DNA of 64,000 nucleotides, from NCBI GenBank assembly GCA_017443025.1, contig JAFSPG010000001.1, positions 1 to 64,000 of the forward strand. Reading direction: 5' to 3'. The stretch comes from Bacteroidales bacterium (GTDB taxonomy: Bacteria; Bacteroidota; Bacteroidia; Bacteroidales; UBA932). Positions 25,146-34,461 of the stretch are shown here, piece by piece. The translations under genes and the position numbers were made by a program. Below the pieces are notes generated by a model, which saw only the letters and a program-made list of their open reading frames with translations, did no database searches and had not been told where the DNA came from. How positions within the stretch are numbered: the first letter of the stretch is position 1; the number at the start of each line of letters is the position of its first letter.

Positions 25146-27058
25146 TCCTTGATAAACTGGATGGCCATCATGGTGAGGTCGTCGCTTTGGTCGGCCTCGC
25201 CAACGTACTCGTGTACTGCTTCGGTCATGCGGGCGATAATCTTGCGCGGCTCCTGCTCGCGGGCGTCAAGGGCTTCTGTAGCCACCTCAATCACACGATT
25301 CATGTTGAACAACTCGTGATTGATGTTCTCAGCCTCGGTAAGTCCGTCAGTGAAGAGGAATATTGTAGTTCCCGAATAGATTTCAGCCTCCTGCAGGGAG
25401 TATTTCCAGTCGGGCATAAAGCCTACGGGGATATTTGAGTCGCAGGGAAGGATTCCCACGCCGGCGCCCACCAGAAGCGGAGCGTCGTGGCCTGCGTTAC
25501 AGTAGTGCATATTGCCAGTAGCAAGGTCCAGCACGCCGATGAACAGGGTGACGAACATATTTGTCTCGTTCATATCGGCCATGGTCTTGTTAAGGCTGTC
25601 CATAATGCGGTTGGGCATTTCTTCATGGGCCGAGACCGTACGGAACACGGAACGGGTAACCGCCATGAACAGGGATGCGGGAACTCCCTTGCCGGAAACG
25701 TCGCCGATGCAGAAGAAGAGTTTGCCGTCGCGGATGTGGAAGTCGAAGAGGTCGCCGCCTACATCCTTGGCCGGAGTCAGCGTTGCATATATCCTATCAG
25801 GGAAGTTCTTGGGCAGCATGCCCATCTGAATCTGACTTGCGATGTGAAGGTCGCGCTCGATGGATGCCTTCTGCGCAGTTGTATTCTTGAGTTCGTCGAT
25901 GTATTTCACCAGCGACTGCTGCATATTGCCGAACGATTGGCTCAACTGGCCGATCTCGTCGATACGGTCAAGCTCGGGCAGCTCGGTATCCAGCTTGCCC
26001 GAAGCAATGGTCTCGGCCTCAGCGGCCAGACGGCGCAGAGGCTTCAGCTCCCTGGTAATAATGCGTATGAACAGGAACAGCATCAGCAGTAATCCCACGA
26101 AGACCATCATCAAGACAGCCCGGCGCAGGTGGTCGAAGCCGCTGAAGACATCTCTTTCCGGACAGATAATGGCCATGCTGCAGCCAGTCTTTCCGAGCGG
26201 CTTGTAAAAGACATAGCAATCCTCCCCATTGACCTTGGTATGCATCATCCCCTCCTCTCCGCGCTGCATGGCGTGACCCAGATCAGACACCGGCAGATTC
26301 ATATCTTCCAGAGTATGGGTAAAAATGGTCTCGCGGGAAATTTTAGACGGGTCGGGATGCACGAAATAAGTACCTCCGCGCCCGATCATGATACTGAACG
26401 AATGCGGATACGGCTTCAATGCGGATATAGTCTCCGAAAGCCAGCTCAGGGACAGACTTGTGTTGATTACTCCTATGAAATGTCCGTCGGAGTCCTTGAT
26501 AGGCTTGCAGTAGCTCGACACCATCTCGCTGGTATTGGTGGAAACATCCAGGTCCATATAAGGCTCTGTCCAGCAGGGTTGATCCAGGAGCTTTGCCATC
26601 AGGTACCAGTCCATATAGAAGTACTGGTAGTTGTCGCTGCCACCCTGTATTGTGCGGATTTCGCCTCCTATATTCCTCGAATAAGCGGAACAATATCGGC
26701 CCCGCTCCTTGAAATAATAAGGCTCGAAGGCAATGGAGCAATTGTAGAAGTCGGGGTTGTTCAGAAGCATGCCCCGGCTGTAAACGAACATGGAGTCAGA
26801 GTTCTCAGGATGCCTCTGTACCAGCCATTCGGTCATGGCTGTTGCGACTTCTACCCTGTTCAGGATGCCTTCAACCTGAAGTGAAGTCTTGTCAAGAATC
26901 TGCGTTGCACGATTGATGGCCTCCTCGCGGACAGCGCCACGGGCCCTCAGAAAGAAAAAACTCAGGGCTGCGACAAAGATTAGGGCGGCAAATACCACCA
27001 CCACGAGGCTCACGCGAATGGAAAGCTTGCGCCGTATATAATCAATTATTCTTCTCAT
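25142..27058 (-). CDS. Membrane Cache-HAMP-SpoIIE (PP2C-type) serine phosphatase
   Basis: The 638-residue protein has TM1 (residues about 17-37), a large periplasmic Cache sensor (about 45-295; FYNCSIAFEPYYFKERGRYC, GRGGTYFVHPDPSKI), TM2 (about 310-332), HAMP (PLRRLAAEAETIASGKLDTE, about 338-385), a coiled coil and a SpoIIE phosphatase domain (about 405-638) with the metal-binding VGGDLFDFHIRDG, IGDVSGKGVPASLFMA and FTDGLTEAEN. RsbU/SpoIIE-type enzymes dephosphorylate anti-sigma-factor antagonists. No such partner is nearby. Its ATG overlaps the TGA of the binding-protein gene (ATGA), and its 3' end overlaps the convergent TerB gene. Confidence 0.92.
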   Translation of the reverse strand: MRRIIDYIRRKLSIRVSLVVVVFAALIFVAALSFFFLRARGAVREEAINRATQILDKTSLQVEGILNRVEVATAMTEWLVQRHPENSDSMFVYSRGMLLNNPDFYNCSIAFEPYYFKERGRYCSAYSRNIGGEIRTIQGGSDNYQYFYMDWYLMAKLLDQPCWTEPYMDLDVSTNTSEMVSSYCKPIKDSDGHFIGVINTSLSLSWLSETISALKPYPHSFSIMIGRGGTYFVHPDPSKISRETIFTHTLEDMNLPVSDLGHAMQRGEEGMMHTKVNGEDCYVFYKPLGKTGCSMAIICPERDVFSGFDHLRRAVLMMVFVGLLLMLFLFIRIITRELKPLRRLAAEAETIASGKLDTELPELDRIDEIGQLSQSFGNMQQSLVKYIDELKNTTAQKASIERDLHIASQIQMGMLPKNFPDRIYATLTPAKDVGGDLFDFHIRDGKLFFCIGDVSGKGVPASLFMAVTRSVFRTVSAHEEMPNRIMDSLNKTMADMNETNMFVTLFIGVLDLATGNMHYCNAGHDAPLLVGAGVGILPCDSNIPVGFMPDWKYSLQEAEIYSGTTIFLFTDGLTEAENINHELFNMNRVIEVATEALDAREQEPRKIIARMTEAVHEYVGEADQSDDLTMMAIQFIKD

Positions 27059-28002
27059 GGTACAAGTTCTTCATAGGTAATTTCGTGGTCAAGCATCGCG
27101 TTTTCGGTCATAAGGCGGCTGGCAAGCTGCACCATGTCAGGGCGAAGACGGAACGCCCTCTCCCCTGATTCACGGTCTACCTGCAGGCGGAGTATTTCCA
27201 TGAGCATCAGCCGCTGCATCACACGGTTGGTGGCAATATTGTCGCGGCCAACATACTCCATCACTATATCCAGAGTTTCCTCAGGATGCTCGGCTGCCCA
27301 CTCCCACCCACGGCGGCTGGCCTCGGCAAAGCAGCGGGCCTGCTCCTGGTGTTTTAGGTAATACTTTCTGGTCATGTAAACGCCGTCTTCCTGAACATTG
27401 TAGCCATGGTCGCAGAAACGGTAAACGCAGTCTGCACCTATCTCCAGACCGGCCTGAAGCAACTGATTATACTCGTTGTAGCTCATTGCCAGCATGGCAT
27501 CCAGGGCGCCGGAGAGGAAGAGATTGATATTCTGTGCAAAGCGAATCCACTCGTATTCGAGGTTATCCTTGATACTCATGCAGATTGCCAGCTGGCCGAA
27601 GCCTACGCTCCAGATGCCGACCTTGGCACCTTTATGTTTCAGAGGATCCCTGCCCCGTGCCGACACTATCATCATTCCATTGTTCATGGAGGTCTGGAGG
27701 ATATTTACAATAGGCAATCCTCCGTCCACCATTTCGATAGCCTGGCAAAGCTGGAGAGTAATGGCCTGACTTACATTGTTCTTGAGCATGGCCATTGCCG
27801 GCTGAGTGGGAGAAGGGTGTTTAATCTTTACATTTACGCCGGCCTCACGGTAGAAGCCTTTGACCTCGGCCACATAATAGCCTGCAAACTGGGCCTGCGC
27901 CATCCACTGCGGAGTAAACACAAGAGTATCCTGCTGCTGTGCCGCCGCGGGCTGTATGCCAAGTACAACAAGGAAGGCGGCCAGTATTCCAATTTTTTTC
28001 AT
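27055..28002 (-). CDS. NMT1/THI5-like periplasmic substrate-binding protein
   Basis: The 315-residue protein starts at ATG 28000-28002 with a signal peptide (MKKIGILAAFLVVLGIQPAAA, cut after AAA). It then matches the NMT1 binding-protein fold: FTPQWMAQAQFAGYYVAEVK (about residues 31-50), GFYREAGVNVKIKHPSPTQP, and GAKVGIWSVGFGQLAICMSI (about 124-143). Relatives bind thiamine precursors, riboflavin, nitrate or sulfonates for ABC import. No permease or ATPase gene is adjacent; the next gene in the operon is the Cache-HAMP-SpoIIE phosphatase, joined by ATGA. It may therefore present its ligand to that sensor instead of a transporter. Ligand unknown. Confidence 0.88.
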   Translation of the reverse strand: MKKIGILAAFLVVLGIQPAAAQQQDTLVFTPQWMAQAQFAGYYVAEVKGFYREAGVNVKIKHPSPTQPAMAMLKNNVSQAITLQLCQAIEMVDGGLPIVNILQTSMNNGMMIVSARGRDPLKHKGAKVGIWSVGFGQLAICMSIKDNLEYEWIRFAQNINLFLSGALDAMLAMSYNEYNQLLQAGLEIGADCVYRFCDHGYNVQEDGVYMTRKYYLKHQEQARCFAEASRRGWEWAAEHPEETLDIVMEYVGRDNIATNRVMQRLMLMEILRLQVDRESGERAFRLRPDMVQLASRLMTENAMLDHEITYEELVP

Positions 28003-28036
28003 TTGCAATTTGCAGAGTTGTTTTCTATCCAGAATG

Positions 28037-28067
28037 CAAAAATAAAAAAATTATGCTGATAATTAAA
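28037..28067 (-). promoter_or_regulatory. Promoter of the binding-protein/phosphatase operon
   Basis: Minus strand TTTA (28064-28067), 19 bases, TATTTTTG (28037-28044). It starts just after the PUL terminator. Confidence 0.6.
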
Positions 28068-28071
28068 TATT

Positions 28072-28098
28072 AAAAAAGGGCTGACCAGAAGTCAGCCC
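28072..28098 (-). terminator. Terminator of the PUL operon
   Basis: Perfect 8-bp stem GGGCTGAC / GTCAGCCC with loop TTCTG, followed by six T residues on the minus strand, 6 bases after the GH3 stop codon. Confidence 0.9.
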
Positions 28099-28104
28099 CT
28101 CATC

Positions 28105-30324
28105 TTACATATTGACTTCGCAGCTTAGTCGAAGGTCTTCAGACGAAGCCGCAGCCCAGAAACGATATGGACCATGAGCAAGCACCCATCGACCGTCAGC
28201 CCACTGCTCAAGAGGATTCACAGTATCGGCAAGAGGCACACGAAGCGTCTCGGTGCAGCCAGGTTCAAGCGAAGAAGTCTTGGCGAAAGCGCAAAGCTCA
28301 CGAGCCGGACGGCCCGATTCAATAGCAGGTTTCGCGACGTAGAACTGGACTGTCTCGCGTCCGGCACACGAACCGGTATTCTTGACGGTTACCTGAAGAA
28401 CGTCACCGTCAACAAGGAAATCACTGTATTCAAATGATGTATAGCTCAGGCCATAACCAAATGGATACAGAGGTTTTACTCCGGAGGTGGAGAAATAACG
28501 GTATCCTACCATCAATTCTTCCTCATAACGGACAGTGTTTATCTCTCCGGCAGAGAGACCGAAGTTACGGGCCGAAGGCACATCTTCGTAACGGCCGGCA
28601 AGGGTTACTGGAAGTTTTCCGGAAGGATTAACGGCACCGGTAAGAATATCGGTAATGGCATATCCTGCTTCCTGACCGGGCAGCCATGCAAGGAGGATGG
28701 CGTCTGCAAAAGCTTCGACACCGCTCAAATCGACCGGAGCACCAATATTGAAAACTACGACTACAGGTTTGCCCTGTCCGTGGAATGTTTTGTAAACATC
28801 TTTCAGGAGAAGCTTCTCCTGAGCGGACAGCAGATAATCTCCTTCAGTTGCACTTCGGTCGCCACCCTCTCCGCTCATACGGCCAAGAGTGATGACGGCA
28901 ATATCGGATTTAGACGAAGCCGCAATCTGCGAAGTCGAAACCTTATACTCCGATGCAGTCGGGACTACCCAGAAGTATTCTTCAGGCATCTGAGACTTTT
29001 CGAAGGCAATATGTTTGCGGTATGAATCTGCAAGCGCTTTGTCCAGCTTGAACCCGGCAGCCTCGAGGCCTTTGTCAAGGGTAATCTTATAGGCACGGTT
29101 GACATAGCCGGAACCGGAACCTCCGGGCTGGGTATCGTAAGCGTAATTACCGAACAGAGCCACGCTCTTTGACTCGCGAAGAGGAAGAACTCCGTTATTG
29201 TGAAGAAGAACCATTCCCTCGGTAGCAGCCTCGCGTGATATCACGGCGTGGGCAGAGAGGTCGGGGTCATTCTTATATGCATAGCCCCTTACACGCGGAG
29301 CTTTCTCCAGAACGCGGAGTATTCTGGCTACGTTGCGGTCGAGTACCTCAACCGGAAGCTTACCGGATGCGACAGCCTCGCTCAATTCATCAATCTGGTT
29401 AGGTGTACCGGGCATCAGGAGGTCGTTTCCGGCCTCCATCTGGAGGACGGGGTCGTCAGCGCCAAACCAGTCGGTCATGACAAAGCCTTCATATCCCCAC
29501 TCGTCGCGAAGGACATCGCTAAGGAGCCAATTGTTCTCAGATGCATAAGTTCCGTTGATTTTATTATAGGAGCTCATGACCGTCCAGGGCTGGGCCTTTT
29601 TCACGACGATTTCAAAACCGCGCAGATACAGTTCGCGCAGAGCCCTGTCGGAGATGATTTCATTAATGCCGTTGCGGTACAGTTCCTGGTTGTTGGCGGC
29701 AAAATGCTTGACTGATGTTCCAACGCCCTGCGACTGAACACCGTTTACATATGCGGCTGCAGTCAATCCGCTGAGAAGAGGGTCCTCGCTGTAATACTCG
29801 AAGTTCCTTCCGGTAAGAGGATTACGCTGGAGGTTCATTCCCGGAGCTAGGAGGATATCTACTCCATAGCGCAGCACTTCGTCACCGATGGCAGCGCCGA
29901 CTCTTTCTACGAGAGCGGGATCCCATGAAGCTGAGAGAAGCGAAGCGCTTGGAAAGGCCGTACAGAAATACGTTGCCTGCTCGCCTTCACGGCGAGGGTC
30001 TATGCGCAGGCCGGCAGGGCCGTCGGCATAGACGATGGCGGGAATGCCAAGGCGGGCAACTGGATAGCCGTCACCTGCGGCACCGGGCACCTGGTTATAA
30101 GTACGTGCGGTATTTTCGCCGGCTCCAGGATAATCGGCCCGGTTTTGGACTCCGGGAGCAACGGGAGGAGGAGTAGCGACATCGGTGAATGTTCCGACGA
30201 CGGTACGTACTTTCTCGTCGAGGGTCATCTCACCGACCACTTTTTCTACAGGGCTTTTGCCCAATTGTGTAGAGCATGATACAGCCATAAGCAGTATTGC
30301 AATACTTGATATAGGGGTTTTCAT
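28105..30324 (-). CDS. Glycoside hydrolase family 3 lipoprotein, probable beta-glucosidase
   Basis: Starting at ATG 30322-30324 the 739-residue protein has a lipoprotein signal (MKTPISSIAILLMAVSCS). The GH3 N-terminal barrel includes IPAIVYADGPAGLRI, KHFAANNQE (about residue 205) and the nucleophile Asp in GFVMTDWFGA (about 285). The alpha/beta sandwich follows (VITLGRMSGEGGDRS), with a C-terminal fibronectin-like domain (YPFGYGLSYTSFEYSDF). It would cut terminal beta-glucosyl residues from oligosaccharides at the outer membrane or in the periplasm. It starts one base after the GH5 stop and is the last PUL gene. Beta-xylosidase activity is the main alternative. Confidence 0.92.
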   Translation of the reverse strand: MKTPISSIAILLMAVSCSTQLGKSPVEKVVGEMTLDEKVRTVVGTFTDVATPPPVAPGVQNRADYPGAGENTARTYNQVPGAAGDGYPVARLGIPAIVYADGPAGLRIDPRREGEQATYFCTAFPSASLLSASWDPALVERVGAAIGDEVLRYGVDILLAPGMNLQRNPLTGRNFEYYSEDPLLSGLTAAAYVNGVQSQGVGTSVKHFAANNQELYRNGINEIISDRALRELYLRGFEIVVKKAQPWTVMSSYNKINGTYASENNWLLSDVLRDEWGYEGFVMTDWFGADDPVLQMEAGNDLLMPGTPNQIDELSEAVASGKLPVEVLDRNVARILRVLEKAPRVRGYAYKNDPDLSAHAVISREAATEGMVLLHNNGVLPLRESKSVALFGNYAYDTQPGGSGSGYVNRAYKITLDKGLEAAGFKLDKALADSYRKHIAFEKSQMPEEYFWVVPTASEYKVSTSQIAASSKSDIAVITLGRMSGEGGDRSATEGDYLLSAQEKLLLKDVYKTFHGQGKPVVVVFNIGAPVDLSGVEAFADAILLAWLPGQEAGYAITDILTGAVNPSGKLPVTLAGRYEDVPSARNFGLSAGEINTVRYEEELMVGYRYFSTSGVKPLYPFGYGLSYTSFEYSDFLVDGDVLQVTVKNTGSCAGRETVQFYVAKPAIESGRPARELCAFAKTSSLEPGCTETLRVPLADTVNPLEQWADGRWVLAHGPYRFWAAASSEDLRLSCEVNM

Positions 30325-30325
30325 T

Positions 30326-31480
30326 TTACTCTGTGTTTTTCGCTTCAAGAATACCCTGCATAACCCAGGGGGCCTGCAGTTTCATTCCCTTGAAGCGGTT
30401 GAATATTCCAAATTTATCGGCGCCCTGTCCAAAGCTGTTATTGTCCCATACAAAAGAGGCAAATCCACGCTTGAGGGCCTCAGATACGTAAGTCTTGCAG
30501 TAAAGGGTGGTATTCTCCCTCACAGCCGCCAATACGGAACGGCTGCCATGGTCGGTAACGCCCCACTCGCCTATCACGACGCCCAGGCCCTTGGAACCCC
30601 ATTCGGCATCGGCTCGGTCGAACATGGATGTCATACGCTCAGTATCATTCCACGTATCGGCCTTTCCTTCGCCGCAATAATCCCAGGGGTCATAGAAATG
30701 GAATTCTACGCTCATATGGCGATTGCCGTTCTCGGGTAAGTCCGTGGGAACTATCAGGCCTCCGTCAAGACCGAATGCCGGATTGCATACATAAGTCTGC
30801 ACAATAAGGTTGCGCTTGGCATTGTTTCCACCGGTAGAGCGGACGATATCGATAAAAGTCTGGTTATACGTATTCTGCACGGCAAGATTCTCTTCCGTAG
30901 GTGCGCCCCAATTGTCGCGGACATGCACCTCGTTGGTGCCGGCAAAGGCCAGGCGGGAATCGTATGAAGCGAATTCGGAGGCAATATTGAGCCACAAAAG
31001 GGCAAGTTTACGGCAGTTTTCCTCTTTGCATGCGTAAGTAGGCCGGCCTTCGAGCCATTTCTCATGATGGGTATTGAGAATCACTTTCAGGTTCTCCTTC
31101 AAGCACCAGTCAACGACTTCCTTTACCCGGGCAATCCAAGCCCTGTCGATAAGCATGGCCTGCTCGTTCACTATGTGGCACTGCCAGCGTACAGGGATGC
31201 GTACGGCGTTGAAACCTGCATCCTTTACGGCCTTGATGGTTTTGACGGTAACCACAGGGTTTCCCCAGGCGGTTTCGGCGTTAATGGAACCGTCAGGGCA
31301 GCCTATCATCATGGATTCACCGTCCTGGCCGGGGGCCGAGCACTCGAGCTGGTTTCCGAGGTTCCAGCCCACGACCATGTTGCACCACTGTCTGGCGTCA
31401 GGCCATTCCTGAGCAGGCACGGGCTCCGCTGTGCAGGCCATGAGGCCTGCCAGCAGCATTCCCGTAAATATCTTCTTCAT
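30326..31480 (-). CDS. Glycoside hydrolase family 5 endoglucanase-like lipoprotein
   Basis: Starting at ATG 31478-31480 the 384-residue protein has a lipoprotein signal (MKKIFTGMLLAGLMAC) and a GH5 barrel: MVVGWNLGNQLE (about 35-46), GFNAVRIPVRWQCH (about 89-102), the acid/base Glu in FAGTNEVHV (about 184) and the nucleophile Glu in GVVIGEWGVTDHG (about 305). GH5 enzymes cut internal beta-linkages in glucans or mannans. The GWNLGN and GEWG motifs resemble the cellulase/xyloglucanase/lichenase branch; the subfamily cannot be fixed by eye. It starts one base after the stop of the IPT lipoprotein gene and ends one base before GH3. Confidence 0.93.
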   Translation of the reverse strand: MKKIFTGMLLAGLMACTAEPVPAQEWPDARQWCNMVVGWNLGNQLECSAPGQDGESMMIGCPDGSINAETAWGNPVVTVKTIKAVKDAGFNAVRIPVRWQCHIVNEQAMLIDRAWIARVKEVVDWCLKENLKVILNTHHEKWLEGRPTYACKEENCRKLALLWLNIASEFASYDSRLAFAGTNEVHVRDNWGAPTEENLAVQNTYNQTFIDIVRSTGGNNAKRNLIVQTYVCNPAFGLDGGLIVPTDLPENGNRHMSVEFHFYDPWDYCGEGKADTWNDTERMTSMFDRADAEWGSKGLGVVIGEWGVTDHGSRSVLAAVRENTTLYCKTYVSEALKRGFASFVWDNNSFGQGADKFGIFNRFKGMKLQAPWVMQGILEAKNTE

Positions 31481-31481
31481 A

Positions 31482-32720
31482 CTACTCAACGGTAACCTTG
31501 GTGATTGTATAGCCATCGCCTACGAAGAGGGCTCCGTTCTGAGCAGCCAACAGGTCAAGAGAGGTCTGAGTAAGGGTATACTCAAGAACCATATCTCCGC
31601 TGATCATGCTGTCGCCCCTGTTAGGATCGCCCTCGCCGGTGTAAATATTGTTCCACCATGAGGTAGCAAGGCAGCCCTGCCCCTGGCCGCTTACATAGCC
31701 GCGGACTATTGAGCCGACGTGGACATAATTGAGAAGAGTTTCCTTTACTCCGTCGAAAGGAGTTCCCCAAGTCACATTGAAGCTGCCCTCCCAGAGGACT
31801 TCCTCCTTTGTTACGTTGACCGTACCGTGATCCTGGCCGGCGAAGCTGATCGCCTTGCCGTTGTTGTCAAGACCTGTAATATCATACTGTCCCTTGTCGA
31901 GATAAGGGCAGGTGAACACCAATGCATCGAAGCTCTGGCTTACGATAGGGGCATTTTCGCCACCGAGGGTCAGGGACTGTACATTGTGGAGGTTGATACC
32001 GCTGATGGTAACATCCTGGCCGGGTTTGGCAGCAAGAAGCGCAGTTGAGACAAGAGGCTCGGTGCTGGCGGCAATGGTGAAAGCCTCATAAACATCATCG
32101 ACGGGATGTACAAGAGAAACAGTTTCTCCGGAAACGGTCTCGACTGTTACAGGATATATCCCGGCTTCAAGGTCAGCAGGCAGGGTAACCATAATCGAAG
32201 TGGATGAAGCCTCAATGATTTCCAGCTGGAGTGAGCCGAGGAAAAATTTAGCAACTGCATCCAGATTGGTTCCGGCGATTTCGACATCCTGTCCGGGAGC
32301 TGCAAGCAGCTGAGTCTCTTCTGTCGTGGGGTCTTCATCAAGCGGATTTACTGCAACGGTAAAGGTACGTGAAGTCTGGAGACCCATTGTGGTTTCAGCA
32401 ACGACCTTCACGAGATGATTGCCGGAGAGAAGGGGCATATCGATTTCATTGCCTTCAAAAACCTTCTGGCCGTCGATATACCAGGATACGGTACAAAACT
32501 TAACAGGAGTGACGATAATTTCAAAATTGAAGTTGGCATTGCGCCTTACAGTCATAAGCCTTGCAGGATTCCCTGCAGTACCTTCGGGAATATCAGTATT
32601 GAGGATGCGGGGAGAATCGGCTTCGCCGGCGGTTGCAAAAGACTCCTTGCCGCTCTGGCAGGAAGTCATGGCCAATAGCGCGACGACGGTTACCGTCAAT
32701 ATGTTGAATATCTTTTTCAT
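31482..32720 (-). CDS. IPT/TIG-domain surface glycan-binding lipoprotein (SusE/F position)
   Basis: The 412-residue lipoprotein (signal MKKIFNILTVTVVALLAMTS, Cys 21) has an N-terminal PKD/Ig-like domain (about 35-130), two IPT/TIG repeats (AAPGQDVEIAGTNLDAVAKF about 142; AAKPGQDVTISGINLHNVQS about 232) and a C-terminal beta-sandwich (about 315-412) with aromatic residues (SWWNNIY) suited to sugar binding. It sits right after susD, the usual place for a surface glycan-binding protein that helps SusCD capture the polymer. It starts 17 bases after susD. Exact ligand unknown. Confidence 0.85.
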   Translation of the reverse strand: MKKIFNILTVTVVALLAMTSCQSGKESFATAGEADSPRILNTDIPEGTAGNPARLMTVRRNANFNFEIIVTPVKFCTVSWYIDGQKVFEGNEIDMPLLSGNHLVKVVAETTMGLQTSRTFTVAVNPLDEDPTTEETQLLAAPGQDVEIAGTNLDAVAKFFLGSLQLEIIEASSTSIMVTLPADLEAGIYPVTVETVSGETVSLVHPVDDVYEAFTIAASTEPLVSTALLAAKPGQDVTISGINLHNVQSLTLGGENAPIVSQSFDALVFTCPYLDKGQYDITGLDNNGKAISFAGQDHGTVNVTKEEVLWEGSFNVTWGTPFDGVKETLLNYVHVGSIVRGYVSGQGQGCLATSWWNNIYTGEGDPNRGDSMISGDMVLEYTLTQTSLDLLAAQNGALFVGDGYTITKVTVE

Positions 32721-32737
32721 TTTTGTTTCCCTTTACA

Positions 32738-34456
32738 TTATTGAACATGAATATCATCGGTATCCCACCACAGACGTGCATGCCAGTCATCGGTTCCGTC
32801 TTCGGAGTAATTGGCAATTGCAGCGCTGTAATTGGCGAAGTTGTACTTGGCCTCATCGTTGGGATACTTCAGGCGGTTGGGAGTGTGGAGATCGCCGTCA
32901 TAGGTAAAGTCACCGAAGGTATCAAGCTTGGTGCGGTCCATGATGATGGGATAATCGCTTCGGCGCAGGTTGGCCCATGCCTCTGCAGGATTGGTAAGAT
33001 GCAGGATCCAGGCCTGGGTGTTGATGGCCTCGACATCTACCGGAGCGGCAGACAGGCTTTCAATGAAAGTGGCAATTTCTTCAGTAGAAATTCTCTGCTC
33101 GTCAGGAAGATAATGCGTGTTGAGCAATTCCATCGAAGCTGCTACACCGGCGTAGAAATAATCTTCAGGGCTTCCGGCTACATTCCAGCCCTTGAGGGCG
33201 GCCTCAGCAAGGAGGAATTTCACCTCTGCGCTGGTAATAATGATACCGGGGCAATCGGGGCGTTCGAACTCTACTGAGAGGAAAGGACGGATCATACGTG
33301 CAGGATAGTTGTTCTTGTCATAACCTGCGTTAGGGTCCTGCTCAACGAGGGCTGCAAGTGTTGGAATCAGCTCGGTTGCTGGAGCGTTTACCCAGTTGCT
33401 GTACCATGCGGCACCCGGATTGCAAGGATGTGAACCGCCGCCTTCGCTGGCTTCCCAGGCACGGACCTCGTCAGTCACGTCAATGTTACCGGCATCAGGA
33501 GTAAGGTCGCTGCGCTTGGTATTGATATAATGGCGGACAATGCGGTACAGGCGGGGATCATAGGAATTCTTGAGCTGGTTGTACAGAGTCGCGCATACGA
33601 AAGACGGTGACTCGGGATCCTGGCCATAAAGCATCTCACCAAGGGCATTGACTCGGAAGTCAAGGTCGCGGGAGCCTTCGTAAAGGGTAAAAGGTCCGTC
33701 GATATAACGTACATAAGCGTCGTCGGCGGCAGAAGCGATATATCCGGCTTCGTCGGCAAGAGCGGCCTCGAATTCAGCGCGGGCCTTCTCAGGTTCAACG
33801 CCGGAAATACGCATTGCAAAGCGCATACGGAGGGAGTTTGCATACTTCTTCCACTGAGCGACAGAACCGTTGTATGCGGTAACGTCACCGGTCACGACGT
33901 CGCTTCCAACTCCAAGCTGGGCGACACAGGCCGCGAGTTCGGTAAAGAAGAAGTCATAGATATCTTTCTGCGAGTCATACACGGGAGTGTACTTGCCGTC
34001 GACATATCCCCTTGCTGCTTCAAGGCAGGGAACGTCGCCGTAAATATCGGTCAGAATCGATATCATGTATACGAAGTGGATACGGAGGATGGCATTGAGG
34101 TTGGGCTGATCGGCCGAATTGCTGATTCCATCCACGAGGTTCTTGATACCGACAGTATAGAACTGGTCCCAGACCAGACGCATCTGGTTGTTGTCGGCGT
34201 GTACGGAACCGGCGTAATTGGTAACATTCCAACCTCCTGCCAGATGCTGGGTAAAGCCGGTGATATAGCTGCGATAAGTATCCATCAGGCCGAAATCGCC
34301 GTAAGGCTGGAGCAAGGCATTGGTAAGAAGTGCGTTTGCATCCATGGAAGTGGCCTTGGACTTATCGGTATTCATATCTTCCAGATAAGAGTCGCTGCAC
34401 GAGGAGACTCCCAGAATCAATACAGTGGTAGATATAATTGAAAAAATCTTTTTCAT
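32738..34456 (-). CDS. SusD/RagB-family nutrient-binding lipoprotein
   Basis: The 572-residue lipoprotein (MKKIFSIISTTVLILGVSSC, Cys 20) has the SusD-like_2 type start DSYLEDMNTDKSKATSMDAN, the TPR-rich core (NLNAILRIHFVYMISILTDI with YGDVPCLEA) and a C-terminal region near NLRRSDYPIIMDR. SusD proteins lie over the SusC barrel at the cell surface as a hinged lid and bind the glycan. It starts 5 bases after susC and is followed by the IPT lipoprotein. No damage seen. Confidence 0.93.
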   Translation of the reverse strand: MKKIFSIISTTVLILGVSSCSDSYLEDMNTDKSKATSMDANALLTNALLQPYGDFGLMDTYRSYITGFTQHLAGGWNVTNYAGSVHADNNQMRLVWDQFYTVGIKNLVDGISNSADQPNLNAILRIHFVYMISILTDIYGDVPCLEAARGYVDGKYTPVYDSQKDIYDFFFTELAACVAQLGVGSDVVTGDVTAYNGSVAQWKKYANSLRMRFAMRISGVEPEKARAEFEAALADEAGYIASAADDAYVRYIDGPFTLYEGSRDLDFRVNALGEMLYGQDPESPSFVCATLYNQLKNSYDPRLYRIVRHYINTKRSDLTPDAGNIDVTDEVRAWEASEGGGSHPCNPGAAWYSNWVNAPATELIPTLAALVEQDPNAGYDKNNYPARMIRPFLSVEFERPDCPGIIITSAEVKFLLAEAALKGWNVAGSPEDYFYAGVAASMELLNTHYLPDEQRISTEEIATFIESLSAAPVDVEAINTQAWILHLTNPAEAWANLRRSDYPIIMDRTKLDTFGDFTYDGDLHTPNRLKYPNDEAKYNFANYSAAIANYSEDGTDDWHARLWWDTDDIHVQ

Positions 34457-34461
34457 AAGTC

